Positions 45,515 to 58,700 of a stretch of 64,000 nucleotides of DNA are shown in pieces. Source of the DNA: Dasypus novemcinctus. Taxonomy: Eukaryota; Chordata; Mammalia; Cingulata; Dasypodidae. Location of the stretch: assembly GCF_030445035.2 (NCBI RefSeq), contig NC_080683.1, forward strand, positions 22,099,528 through 22,163,527. The letters are read 5' to 3'. The notes below the pieces were generated by a model. The model did not search any database. It was not told the origin of the DNA and was given only the letters and a program-made list of their open reading frames with translations. The translations under genes and the position numbers were made by a program. How positions within the stretch are numbered: the stretch's first letter is position 1; each line of letters opens with the position of its first letter.

Positions 45515-45860
45515 ACATGGCCCAGTGGGTGGACTGGGGGAGAGTGTAAACTACAATGTAAACCATTAACCATGTGGTGCAGCAGTGCTCCAAAATGTAT
45601 TCACCAAATGCAATGAATGTCCCACGATGATGAAAGAGGTTATGGATGTGGGAGGAGTGGGGTAGGGGGTATATGGGGACCTCATAGTTTTTGAATGTAA
45701 CATTTAAAAAAAGAAAAGAAAATGGAATAGGATACCACTCTTCCAGGAGTGGGGGTGGGGGTGGGGGTGGGAGGTGGGGTATATGGGAACCTCTTATATT
45801 CTTTTAATATAACATTATTTGTGATCTATGTATCTTTAAAAAGAAAGACAATGAAGAGTA
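45515..45860 (+). mobile_element. L1 3' ends (two pieces)
   Basis: 45515-45725 matches the 59690-59920 tail (tcaccaaatgcaatgaatgt). A second tail with gggtatatgggaacctctta lies at 45745-45860. Confidence 0.75.
45750..45778 (+). repeat. G-quadruplex-capable G-runs
   Basis: Four g-runs of 4-5 separated by single t, then a further ggg and gggg. Seen directly. Confidence 0.85.
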
Positions 45861-45869
45861 ATAAAAAAA

Positions 45870-46369
45870 GAAAAAAACTAAGAACCCAGTGTCGGCAAGT
45901 GGGGGGAAGCTCCATCCTTATCATTTGCAGACTGGTGGCAGCCGGCCAGCCAGGGCTGTTCCACATTGTGCTCCACACACTGCTCCGCCCTAACAGACTC
46001 GGTCAGCTTTTGTGAGGTTACAGACAGTGGGACACAAGATTACTGGTTAACAATGACCAGATCCCCTGATTATTATCGCAGGTGTTCCTTCGACTCTTTC
46101 AGCCAAGTCCTTGTTTATGAGGGTCAAGTGGTCAGCTGGACCAACCTACCCTTATTCCAGGGCTCTGGGTTCACAGAAAGGGCATTCAGACTTTATCTAT
46201 CCTACAGGTGTCAATTAAAATGATCATTTGCATTGGGCATCCAGAAAAGAATTTTCCGAAAGACAAACAATTGACCTGCTGGCAGATGAGCAATACTGGG
46301 TGATAAATCAGTTTGGGTCCAGTAGCGATAGTGAGGTAGGAGAAAGGGGAACCTGCAGCATGTGGAGAA
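45870..46369. other. Unassigned 500-bp segment between repeats
   Basis: It has higher GC than its neighbours. An 85-codon + strand frame (45966-46223) has no recognised similarity. It could be LTR interior or unique sequence. Confidence 0.4.
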
Positions 46370-46375
46370 TCACAT

Positions 46376-46756
46376 GGTTGTGGGAAATTGGCTTACCTAT
46401 TTGTTGCTTCCTGTTATTGTACAAGATGTTCTAAGTTGCTTCCTGTTATTGTAAATTGCCTTATTGTAGATGTTGCAAGTTGCTTGTTATTGTACAAGAT
46501 GTTCTGAGTTGCCTCCTGTTATTGTGAAATACCTTATTGTGGATGTTTCAGGTTGCTTCTTGTAGCCCACAGCTTCTCCTTAGCTTTCAAATAAATACAA
46601 TGGGGAAACGAGCGTTGAGGCTCTCAGTTTCAAAAGCTGTGAAGTCCCCTGTTCCCATCTTTGTTTCCTTCTTGTGTCTTTCTTTCTGTCCTTTTATTTC
46701 TTCAGTTCTGTGTTGCCTTCCCTTCATAGAGACCTATAGCTGAGCTGGTCTCAGCA
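46376..46756 (+). repeat. Solo LTR of the 15.5 kb family, with 6-bp duplication
   Basis: It ends gctggtctcagca like the others, and begins tgtgggaaattggcttacct three bases in. tcacat occurs at 46370-46375 and 46757-46762. A ~33-bp motif with gttattgtacaagatgttct recurs inside. Confidence 0.85.
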
Positions 46757-46789
46757 TCACATATTTAGAAACGTGGGGCAGATGGACAG

Positions 46790-47110
46790 TCACTTACCTA
46801 GAGACTTGAGTGAGGTGGAAAGTCAAGAGACCTCTACCTCTGGGAAGACCGGCAGTGACCACAGGTTTCCAGGAAAGACACCTGCTTGCAAGCGATAGAA
46901 CCTAAGGTTTCACAAACAATGGCTCAACTTACTTAGTAACCCGCCCCTTGCCCAAGGACTTATAAGATGTCAACTCATAACCCCTGGAGACACTCTCCCC
47001 TCAGTAGCTCAGAGACTAACTGTGCTTCTTAGCACATACCCCGCCCACTTGCTCAGCTTTCCTTCCTTTAACACTGTTAATAAATTCTCTTTTGCCTACT
47101 CCACCAAGAA
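46790..47110 (+). repeat. LTR-like segment
   Basis: A TATA-like cttataagatg (about 46960) and later aataaattctcttttgcc (about 47081) have the spacing of an LTR promoter and polyadenylation site. Termini were not resolved. Confidence 0.5.
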
Positions 47111-47395
47111 TAGCACATCAAAATGGACAAGCATACCATACTAGTCTATGTATATCTGCTTCCCCCTTTGTAAGACCTCCCTATGTGATAAGGAATTTAA
47201 TGCCAGCTAGTCATTGTAGCCCCCCCATCTGGAAATCCCCTTAATGCCTTTATAAGCAGCTGTGACCAGATGGCTATTGAGACTCCCATTCCAGTGCCCC
47301 CTGTCTGAGATCTCCCTGCTCCAGCAGTTTCTCCTTTAATAAACCCATGGCTTTGATTATACAGGTGGTTTTATTTCTTTTGACATTACGAACAC
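47111..47395 (+). repeat. LTR-like segment
   Basis: tgcctttataagcagctgtg (TATA-like) is followed about 80 bases on by tttaataaacccatggcttt. This is LTR-like. Family unknown. Confidence 0.5.
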
Positions 47396-47544
47396 AAAAA
47401 ATGGAGGGCTGCAAGTTGAGAACTCAGGTTCCTGATCTCAAATCAAAGCTGTTTCTGTCATTGCCCCTGTAAAAGGAAGCAGGCAAAATTGATTAATTTT
47501 GACTTTGGATTTAGAATTAATGGATATAACTCTGTTGTAGCAGT

Positions 47545-48017
47545 TGTGAGAGGTTTAATTATTTGCGTATAGAAAGGCCAAGACTCAGGAATGATTTTGA
47601 GAAGGAAAAAGGGTTTATTAACGGCCAGCCAGACTCGAGAGCTTTCCGTTGCAAACCCGAGCCCTGAACAAGAATTTTGAGTTCTTTTTATACAGAGGAA
47701 GGGCTAAATCGTTCTTTGTTTCAGTGCTCAATAGGTTTGAATTAGCATATATATCTTTCACATCCTAGGTAAGCTTTTAGCATGGACTTCATACATTCTA
47801 GATAAGCTTTTAGTAATTTAGTTTGCATTTTCCTTGAATATGTGAAGTTTATAGAGTTTGCATTGATAAACTGTTTCCTGGGACTGGAGTCGCTGCCATG
47901 GTTACCAAGGGCAGGGCTGCAGCCTCTCACCATCCCACACCCACAAGTCAGGACAGACAGCTTAGGTTAAGGTTATCTCCAAAGAGGCAAAGAGCCTCTC
48001 ACCGATAGCCCACATCA
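47545..48017 (-). repeat. LTR of third family, copy 2
   Basis: Collinear with 44919-45385. On the - strand it runs tgatgtgggctatcggtgag to cctctcaca. Confidence 0.78.
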
Positions 48018-49377
48018 ACTCCAGTTTCATGCTAGTGAAACTCAGAGAATACAGCTACACTTTATAAGTATGTTCATACAACAAATTAAGATTAGCAGGC
48101 CCTAATCTTCATATTTATGCTTAAATTTGGTTCATGAAGGAAGTCAGAGAATCTGAGTATTCTCCACTAGATTATTTTAAAAGGCTTTGTGGAAAATGCT
48201 GGATTGGGGATCATATAAGAGCAAGGGAAAAGCACTTGGGTTGATGGAGAGGTACCTTGATTTCATAAAGGCCAAAGATGCTTTGTGTCTTGGGAAATGA
48301 TTTTGTTCTGCTGATAGATTCCTTGCACATGCCTTCACTGGGATTTTAGAGCACTGACACTATGGGTCATGTAGGGTTCAAGTTTAAATTACACCAGGAG
48401 AAGGAGCATTCATTCTGACCTCAGTAGGCTGGGTCAGATAATTAGCTAATTACCTGCTATTATCCATCCCTTATGGTTGGTGTAGTCCTCACTCAAGAAT
48501 TGAAACTTCAGTGCTGTTTTGAAAATGTTCAGAGTATCCCAGGACAAAATGCTGTGTGTTTTCTGCCCCCGCCCTCCTGGCCAATTATATCTACTGACTG
48601 GTTCTTAAACTTTCCAGTGTTTTGGAGAGACAGAATATACTTGAAAGACCAAGACCCCAGACACTAAGTGAAGGTTCTATGTGTATATGTCAAATTTTCA
48701 GTTCATTTGTTCTTCTGGGAGAATGACTGTTTTGTACTACTGCAATTAGCACGGGAACTGACCGAGCTGGGGAAATGCCATTAAAATCTTCTCCCAGCCC
48801 AGAAAATCTCATCACAAAAGTAGAAGAGAAAGAAAAGCCATTTTATTATTGAATAAACATTAAACTAGAATGCGATGCTTCACAAGTCACAGAGATTACA
48901 AAAACAAACCAAAAAACCCTCAGCCTTTTGTATAGTCAACCAGGTAATACCCATTTTATACATGTTTTCAAGATAATTGACAACTACCCCTCAAGTATGA
49001 AGACTTGACTGCTCTATATGTCACCCACAGTTCATCTTAAATTCACCTGGTAATTGGGGCGGTTGTTGTGTTTCCTAATAAAAGGCACAATGAAATGGCT
49101 CATAGCTCCAGGACAGGATAGTCATAACTTGGAGCCAGGTGCAGTGTTCTAACTTCCTTGATGTTTACATTTTTAACACATGGCACCCCGGGCCCTTAAG
49201 AAAAACATCGCTGTGTTGTAAAATTGGCAAAGGCTTATTTAGCTCTTAAAATGATTTACATCCAGAGAAATGATGAATAATTACAACTTTTCTAAAGACT
49301 GCTCTAAGAAAAGGGGAGAGAGAGAGCTCTTCCTCTTTTTGCACCAGGGAAAATTAACATAGACCTATTTTTTCTTT
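48018..49377. other. Intergenic DNA downstream of the P450, nothing recognised
   Basis: No gene and no confidently named repeat. Confidence 0.45.
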
Positions 49378-49383
49378 TTTATT
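49378..49383 (-). terminator. Candidate P450 polyadenylation signal
   Basis: An AATAAA on the - strand (TTTATT on +) lies about 150 bases after the P450 stop codon. It is the first canonical signal downstream, so a short 3' UTR is plausible. Confidence 0.45.
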
Positions 49384-49528
49384 TGTATTTGCTCTTACAT
49401 TGATGTCTGCCTAAATAATGCGGAAATGTTTGAGAGAATATCAGGGGCTGGCAAAATGCCTGAAAGGGAGGTCTGTGCTAAGGATGATGAGAGAATACCA
49501 AGACCAGGGGCTGCAAACCCCACAGAGC

Positions 49529-49716
49529 CTAGGCTCGAGGCAGAGCGCATATGGTGTGAGGCATTGGTCGGGTGGTAAAGCCAATGTCTGGGGTGAGGTC
49601 CAGATCCAGATGGGACACACCGGAGGGTGGCCGGAAGGTGAACTTTTGCATGAGGCTGGTAAAGAAAAGGAAAAGCTCCATCTTGGCCAGTGACTCACCA
49701 GCACACATCCGGCGAC
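49529..49716 (-). CDS. CYP2AC1: CYP2 exon 9 (heme-binding loop, C-terminus)
   Basis: This terminal exon has 188 coding bases after acceptor tctctccag. It completes the split glycine, then encodes [20 protein letters not shown], with the heme-ligand Cys in MCAG, and ends HTICALPRA-stop (TAG at 49529-49531). Intron 8 to exon 8 is long, about 4.5 kb, with repeats between. Confidence 0.93.
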
Positions 49717-52700
49717 CTGGAGAGATGGACATGGTGGGGAGTTATGGGAAGTCTGGTTATAAAAATATGAAAAACCATCTGGACAAAGACAAAAGCAGTC
49801 GGTCACTTATTCTCTCCTGAGCCTCAAGGGCTCTGTCTCCCACGTAAGCCCTGGAAATACAAAATTGGATACAAAAGCCAGCTCTGCATTATGACATTGT
49901 GAGGAAGACAAGTTAAAAATATTAACATTTTAATATGAAAGATGTTAAGACAATTGAAACAAAGTATGCCGTGGGAACACATAGTTAAATTACCTACTGT
50001 GGTTTGGAGAGTCAGGGAGGACTTCCTGAAAGAATTTATATCTAAGCTCTGACACAAAGGGTGAGAAGAAATCAGCCAACGATGCGGGAAGAGGTGAAAA
50101 GGAGCATGCTGTATTTGAGGGTATAGAAGAAATATTTTTCGACGAGTATAGAGCATTGATACAGGGTGTCTCAGACATGAGGCTTGCTGGATGGGACTTT
50201 TGAAATCCATGCTAAGAAGCTGCCGAAGCATTTTAAGCAGGAGGGAGACTTGGTTGGTATTTTTGAAACATGGATTATTTGGGAAAATGTCAGGATGTCT
50301 GAAAAGTGGACTAATTTTAAGGAAAGAAGCCTTCTAGTTAGGTTTTTATCAAAACAATGGAAGTCTTAATGATCATAGATATTTCTAAAAACCTATTGTG
50401 TTGAGAATCAAGTTTTTTTCCCCATCAAATGTAATGGGCTTTGTGGTTTTCCTATAGAGCAAAGACAGTATATTTGGCTAAAATGTAGCAATATAGCATT
50501 ATTAAATAAATGTATTCACTTCCAACCCATCAGAAGGCCCAATTAGATCTTGTCATTCCTACTCCCAGATCCTATAAATGCTAAATTTGTTGCTTGCCTT
50601 AAAGTGTTGCACAGTTCAGTTAGAATTCTTTTTTTGGTTTTTCTTTATTTCATTTGCAAGATATTTCACAAGTGCATTGAGTCACAACAGATTTCAAAGC
50701 AGAAAATTCTTAAAATTTAGGTATTTTGCAACACAGGGAAAGTACACCGAATTAGCACTTTGGTTGATACAGAACCTCCAGGGATTATCTTAATTCCACA
50801 ATGAACATATTGTCACTGTGCCCAGTAGTATGGCAGAATTTTCAGGGGGTGAAAGGTCACTGATACTACTGCTGCCTGCCTGGAAATATTCATTAAATAA
50901 AAGCTTCCTTTTCAATTCACCACGTATGATTTGACAATGTTGAATTTTACCGGAACCCTATTATCCTGGAAATTCTCCTTAGTTTGACCAAACTGTAGGT
51001 CAGGGGTTCTTATCCTTTTTTTTTTTTTTAAAGATTTTTTTATTTATTCCTCTCTCCTTCCCCCCACCCCCGCCAGTTGTCTGCTCTCTGTGTCCATTTG
51101 CTGTGTGTTCTTCTGTGAACGCTTCTATCCTTATCAGGGGCACCAGGAATCTATGTCTCTTTTTGTTGTGTCATCTTGCTGTGTCAGTTCTCCTTGTGGG
51201 CAGCGCCATTCCTGGGCAGGTTGCACTTTCTTTCACGCTGGGCGGCTCTCCTTACGGGGTGCACTCCTTGCGCGTGGGGCTCCCCTACACGGGGTCACCC
51301 CTGCGTGGCAGGGCACTCCTTGCGCGCATCAGCACTGCGCATGGGCCAGCTCCACACGGGTCAAGGAGGCCCGGGGTTTGAACCGCGGACCTCCCATGTG
51401 GTAGGCGGACGCCCTAACCACTGGGCCAAGTCCGTTTCCCTCTTAACCTTTTTTATTCCACAGACTCCTTTGCCGGTCAGGTGAAAGCCACGGCCCCCTA
51501 ACTAAGTCCACACCATACTGTGTACTATTTAATAAATGTATCACACCTGCACCAACATGTCCCCACAAGAATTTTTTTAAAAATTTCAGTTCAAGCTCAC
51601 AGACCCCTTGTTAAGAACCCCTGCTTTAGATAGCCTTCTTCCTGAAGAAGATAACAGCATATAATGATATACCCCATTGCTGTCCTCCCCTTCCAGCACT
51701 CTTCCATTAGCTTTTCCTAGTCTTATTCTCTGCTCCAAAGGAGTTGAGCTCTTTCTCTCTCTGGTCTTTCTCCATCACAATAGCCTCTGGTCGTTCTCTT
51801 CTCTAGAAGTCATCCTTGCCTAGTTCACATTGGTGTAAACCTTTTCTTTGATGGGATATTGTCAACAAGATACATGAGCTGGGCTTTGAGAATACTGCAC
51901 TCAGGGGCTTACATCCTGTAGGTAAGTCTGACAAGCAAATAGATAATTTTAATACAGTATCACAAGGTATAATAGGGTGTTGAAGGAACCCGTGAAAAGA
52001 GTACCTAATCCAGCTTTTTGGGTTAGATTTTCCCACCTGCCTAGGAGTAAATGCGTGATTGAATGGGGTCATCTAATTGGATAACAAATAAAGCAACTTA
52101 GGATGTGAGTTTACCCTATGTTTAAATCTTAGTGTCATAGTAAGAGCCTAGCTACCCAACAAGATAAAGCATTAATTTCAGATTTCATTAAAATTTATCC
52201 TTAGGGATAAATAGGTGAAAACATAATAGAATGATCAAGTTCATTAAAAATAAATACTATATGCACAATTAGTTATGAGTGATCTTGATGGCCTATTAAA
52301 GGCTTTTAGCGGGAAGCAGATGTGGTTCAAGCAGTTGAGGTCCTGCCTACCACATGGGAAATCCTGGGTTCAGTTCTGGTGCTTTCTGGAGAAGATGAGC
52401 AAGACAGAGCTGGCACAATGAGCAGGTGTGATGAGCTGACTCAACAAGACGATACAACAAGATGATGCAACAAGATGATACAACGAGGAGACACAAAAAG
52501 GAGAGACAATGAAAGACACAACAAAGCAGGGAGTTGAGGTGGCTCAAGTGAGTGAGTGCCACTTTCCCACACAGGAGGTCCCAGGTTCAGTTCCCCTGTG
52601 CTTCCTAAAGAGAAGATGAGCAGACACAGAAAGCACACAGGGAGCAGACAGCGAGTGCAAACAACGGAGGGGGGGAGGGAATAAATAAATCTTAAGAAAA

Positions 52701-55700
52701 TAAATAAGGCATTTAGCCCAAAATAAGTCCTTCAGAGTGCAAAATCTCTACCTCAATGCAGTAAATAATAAGCAATAATAGAAGAATTCAGGAAAAGAGT
52801 GCCTTAAAATCACCTGGAGAAACATGAGGAATTGGAAAGATGGTAGTACTCACACTGAGGCACAAAATCAGTTTTTTAATATTATTATAATTTGATTTTC
52901 TCCTTATTAAGACAGTTTTATGACTATACTTTAAGAATATTTTCACTTACCTATGATAAAAATAGCAGTACTGTTTGTTTGTTTCCTTTAAAAAAAGAAA
53001 AGCGGCAAAAAATAAAAAGCCCCTAGTATATCTGGGGTTGTTTCGAATTCCTGAGGTAAGCTGGAGAAAATCCATTGAGAATAAGCCTCTCTGGAAAAAT
53101 CTGGGCTGCTGTGGCTTGCCTTATATTTCAGGGAAGCTTCCAGGCCCCACTGTGTGAGAAACCATGGAAAGCCTGGATACAATACCCATTAGAGCCCAAG
53201 AGAAGAAAAAAGAACATAACCCCCTCTCTCTGAAGACTGACAGCAGTAAGACTAGGAGGTGAAAAAAAGAGCCTGGAAATATATTTATGAGTGGTTTTTT
53301 AAAAATTGCTTCATCTCTTCACTTGTAAAATGAAAATTTAGGGACAGATGTAGCTAAGGTGCCTTCCAGACATTATTGCTTATGTTTCCATGAATTTTTT
53401 TTTTTTAAGAAAATATAAAGCAAGGAAGTTTTGAGAGAGATTGAGCTCATAACAGCTTGATAGAAAGGGTCTGAAAATTATACGATTCTTTTTTTCATCT
53501 CCTTTAGTTCTTATTTTCTCACGGATCAGCCTCCCTGTTTGTGTATGTGCGTGTGTGTAAATTAGGAGAATGGAATGCACTTTGTATCTCTGTATCACTT
53601 AATTATCAATGGGTGAAGAAAGCCTATACTTTGGGTGGCTGTTGTTTACCTATTCTGAATAGGTATCTGATGTGAATGCAAAGTCATTATTGTGAGAGTG
53701 AAAAGGAAAAGATAACAAACCAAATGTGAGCAGTTTTGCAAAGACTCTGCTAAGAAGTGGAAATTCAATTCATTTCAATTTGTAGGAATCCAGACAATAC
53801 AGAGTAAGTCCATTTAGTCCCCTGGCTTTCAAAATTTATACTAGCAAAAGCCTCCTTTACTGGTGTTTACATATATTAAAGCAAAGTTTTTCTGTCCCCC
53901 CGCCTACCTTCTTAATGCTCTCTTCAAACTCCTTAAGCTCTATCCTAGTGTCAGCCACAAGAATTCCCTAAGAAAGTATTATTCCAATGCCTAATGTCAT
54001 ACAGCCAATTTAAGGCAGGGAGGACAGGTTCTCTTCTTTTTCTACTTTTCCTTCTAAAATTTAGTGCCACAGGGAAAAGTGCAAAACCTTAGCATAATAA
54101 AACCAGGCCAAATCTCTGTAGATTTTTCAAACCTAGTCATTTTTCTCTTTGTACTTTCAGAGATTAAGTACGATAACTCACCCAATGAAAAAGGCATGAA
54201 AGCATCTCTCTTGATAAACTTTCCCTGTGAATCGAGGAAATGTTCAGGATTAAAAGCATCTGGTCTTTCCCACTGTGTTTGATCCCGAAGTACTGAGGTC
54301 AGCAAGGTGATGACCTCAGTGCCCTAGAAATAAAAATGTTGTCAGGGACAGATTATGAAATTAATTCCTAAAACTGTGGCTATTAAAGATGTATGGTGAT
54401 AGTACTGGCAGTTTTTCAGCAGTGTGCTCTGTAAGGAAATGGGAGCGGTGGAAGCGGAGAGGCAGCAGGGCTGAGACTCTGGTGTTTTCATTTACTCAAC
54501 CAAATTTTTATTCAATACCTACTTAAAAAAACGCAAACATTGGACTCTGAACGAGGGACAAATGCTTACTCACTCATGTATTTTCTATGCTATGATGGCA
54601 GGTTATTTAATTTTTGATAAACCCCCTTTTCCAAATTTGTATATGAAGGGTGTTAAATACTGCTCAGTTGGTGGCTCTGAGCATTAGATGAAAGGATACA
54701 TATGCAAGAACCTGATGCTCCGTGCTTGGTGAATGTTTTTGCTCTTTTACTTTCAGGACTATGATGACAGACAAGCCAAACTAAACACACCCATCAAAAC
54801 AAATTCTCAAAAATAAGTTATTTCTTATCCTTGCCTTGCCATGTACACTGAAACAATTTAGAACCATCAAAAGAAAGTAATTTCTTATACGTATTTCCAT
54901 GTAAGGAGGGAAGTGTACGCATTTCCATGTAAGCATGGAAGCACTGCTGGAAGGAAGCTAAGAGGTGACACCTTAACTGGAATACTGGCACCCTTACATA
55001 CCAACCTTCTAATTCCAGGAAATAACTTAAACTGTCTGAATTCCAGTGTCCCCAACTATAACAAATAATAACTATCCCCTATAAAGCAATACCTATCCCC
55101 TATTGCATACCTAACACAGACACTGTCACTATTTGTTGGACAGTAGGAAGGGAGGGAGGGAGGGACAGAGGAAGGAAGGAAGAAAGAACTATGATTTTGA
55201 GCAGTTGGTGTTTTCTCCCTGTCCACTCACCTCCCAGTCTAATACCCTTACCTTTGGAATGTAGTAATTTTTAAAAACAATATTTGAAGTCGTTGCATGA
55301 GGTAAGCTTGTGGGCAAGATGTTTGCAAATCTCTGTACTTCATGAATGACAGCATCAGTGTATGGCATTTGAGTTCGGTGTGCAATTCGAGGCTGGGCTA
55401 ATCCTACAACTTTGGTGATCTCATCACAGACCTTTTCTGCATAGAATGGAATTAGCGCGATTAGAGTCCAGATTGGGAGGGGGTGTTGTAACAGTCTTCC
55501 CCATTAGCATTACATGTGAAAGTCTAATCCAGGTGTTCTCTGAGTTCTAGCTTGTCTTTTCTCCACCTGCTTCCACATCATCAGCCTCTATCCCTAAGTC
55601 TCCTCTGATGCCTTCAGACCATCTCTTGATTCTTACAGAGCAAAATCCACATTCTGATAAGGAAAGGAAACTAAAGATACAAACATCCTCAAGGATACAA

Positions 55701-58700
55701 ATAACAGTTCCTCTCTATGGCTATAGAATTCTTCTTTGTCCAGTTCAAGAGATTTCTAAGTTTTCTCCTATCAGAAATGCTCTAAATCTTAGATGACTTA
55801 CTCTGGATCTCAGGGTATCGCATCATGAGCAGAATCCCCCAGCGCAAGGTGGAGGCTGTGGTCTCTGTACCAGCCACAAACAGATTACTAACAAGTGCCA
55901 CCAAATTTTCATCACTGAAATAGTCAGTAGATTTATCTTTCTCCTAAAACAATAAAATGGATCATTAGTAATGAAAAAAATTATGTAAAAGATCAATACA
56001 AATCACTTATGAATTTTTTTTTGAAAAACATTGCATTCTACCTTCAATTGAATGGAATTTTTAAATTATGAGAATGATGTGGAGAATTTTAGGATAAAAA
56101 TGCATCTCAGATTCTAATAATGGGAAACAATTTTAATAATGAGAAGAGCCGCTTTTCATTTAGGAAGGATGGAAGTTAATTTTTAATTTAGTGTCTTAGT
56201 AAATCCCCAGAACTGATGCTTTAAAATTTATCTAATTAAAGAATCTTTCTTGAGTTTGTCAGTTGAAATGCATTTCTTAGGATTACAAAAAAACAAACAA
56301 ACCAAAAAAAAAATTCTAAAAACTAACCTATCTGAGATCTTTCATATGTTCTGGTCTTTCCAGAGAGTGAGACCAAAAGTGATGGAAAATACTTAAAAAT
56401 GCACAATGTAGTAAATGGAGAAAAATAACTCAAGGCCTATATAGTATATGAATTTACTGTTACTTACTTGTCTGGTTATCTTCTTTTTTGAAAGGAATGT
56501 TTTTCCTCCATGTGCTATTAATTAAACCAAATAACATAAGGAAAACCCTGAAAAAAAATGCCATTACCTCCTGCTGTTTGATCAAAAAGGCATCAATAAA
56601 ACTTCTTGGATCATTTTTGTCAAATTTATGATGGTGATCTAGGAAAGTCATCCTTATAAAAGAAAATAATTCATCTCTGTTCTTGAGTACTGTCTTATGA
56701 TTTTTTAGGAGGAACCCCAAAACTGGAAACATATTGAATAACTAAAAGAACAAAAAGCATTGAAGTCAATTAAATATACATATATACTGCTTGTGAGTAT
56801 GCTAATGACACCATTATTCCTGAAAGCATTACAGAAATAGCATCTTTTAAAGACTTTTAATTACTACTGATTGTGACAGACTAAGTTAGACAAGGAGATA
56901 TACTCATTTATCAGGACTAGGTCACTTACCATGCATATTGCTGCATCTTAGAATACATTCTAGGTAACCATGGTACCTTCGTATATTATGCCTGTGGGAA
57001 GAGAGCTACTTAGAAGCTAGAGGGGACATGAAAATAATATTGGTGTTTGCTATAAATCCAAGTGTTTTTCTTGCAAAATCCCAGGTAACTACAGGCAAAT
57101 AATTAAAGAATTTTAGTTCTATGTAGCATGAAGACATTTATAATTAGTGTTTTCTGTAAGATCAGAATACCTGTTTTTTCATTTATAACAAGACTTATTG
57201 TCTAGAGGTTCCGTAGAGCAGTGCCACTTAATCTAATAGCCAATTACCTTTAAAAAGCTCAGGAATGGCTTCATTCTGCTAAATCTTATGTATTTGTTGG
57301 TATATTAATTTTTTTGGAAAGGAGATCTATATATTTTGTTAGATTCTCAAAAGAGTTCATGATTCCCAAAATAACAATATACACCAATGATAAAATGTCA
57401 CTCCTAAAATTAGACATTATAGTCACATATTCTAGTATGCCAAAGCACCTGTATTAGAGTAAAGCTACATTTATAGTAGCAGATTCCAAAGTGAAATAAT
57501 ATGGTAATTTGTCAGTGATACTGCTAAAAATGAGGACAATTTGACAGGCTCTTTTTCCTTACATTAAGGAAGGTAACCACTTCATCACTCAAAATCATAA
57601 AATTTGGATTGCAGCACTGTAATGAACTTGCATGGTTCAGAACAAATATTGAAGTTTTATATGTCACTTCATATTTTTGATTCTTGGTAGTACTCCTTTG
57701 TTAAAACTCTCTTTCCTAAATGAATTCTACTAAATGCCCTTTATTCACTCATTTACTTATTCCACACTCCATACCTACATAGTGATATAGGTAAAAGATG
57801 GGAGGTTAAAATTATGAGAATTGATTAAACCATTTAGCAGACTATTTTATTGGCTTGAAAATACATACATCATAAGATATTTGATGTAGTACTTTGTGCT
57901 AGAATAATTACCAAATGTGTTAAACAAGAAACTTGTCATACATTTGTACTCAAAATGTTCCAGAAAGTGCATATTTTTGAAATGGCAATTCTCTAATAAT
58001 TACTTGCTCATGATCTCTTGAACAAAGAAGTGTACCTCAGAGGAATTAAAAGTGAATAGGAAAGATAATTTACATACAGGGCAACACTTATTGCGGTGAT
58101 GGAAGGCAAAACATCAAAAACAAAGCTTTTGCATTTTTAAATTTTTTGATACCCCAATTTATTTTTACCATTAATTTTCCAAATTAATATGTATTCTATA
58201 TCTAACCTTTAAACTCATCACTATATTCCATTTTACTATTAAGGGAACCTGGCAATATATTGGGCTTCACTTTTCAGGAAGTTTTGGATCACAGAGAGGT
58301 TCAACAATGGCAGCAGAGGAATACTGGTGTGGGATGTTATTGACAGGGGACACATGGTTGGCAGGGAGTTCTCCAGGGCATATATCCAGGGTACATAAAA
58401 ATGTTTAGATATTTTCATAGAGGATACAATTAAAAACAACGACTGAGAGAGTGCTGAGTTCCTAGCCAGGGGAGCTCTATCACAGTCCCTAAAGGAACAG
58501 CACAATTCCCCAAGTGCAACAGCAAAGACCAAAAAAGAATGAAGGTCCAACAATGAGCCCTTGATACTAATGACTATGCTTGTGAGCCTGTACACCTGAA
58601 ATAAGAACAAGGTCTAGAGCTGCAGGGTGCCTAAGAGTTACCTCCTGAGAGCCTCCGTGTTGCTCAAATGTGGCCAGTCTTGAAGCCAAACTCAGCATGT

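Noticed and set aside
44919-48017. A provirus with LTRs at 44.9 and 47.5 kb
   Set aside because: No primer-binding site, polypurine tract or matching outer duplication. The interval is filled with unrelated repeats.
49824-50231. 135-codon - strand ORF in P450 intron 8
   Set aside because: It lies between intact exons 8 and 9, has no domain, and both neighbouring splice sites are used consistently without it.
58239-58610. 123-codon - strand ORF near P450 exon 4
   Set aside because: It lies wholly inside the L1 insertion.
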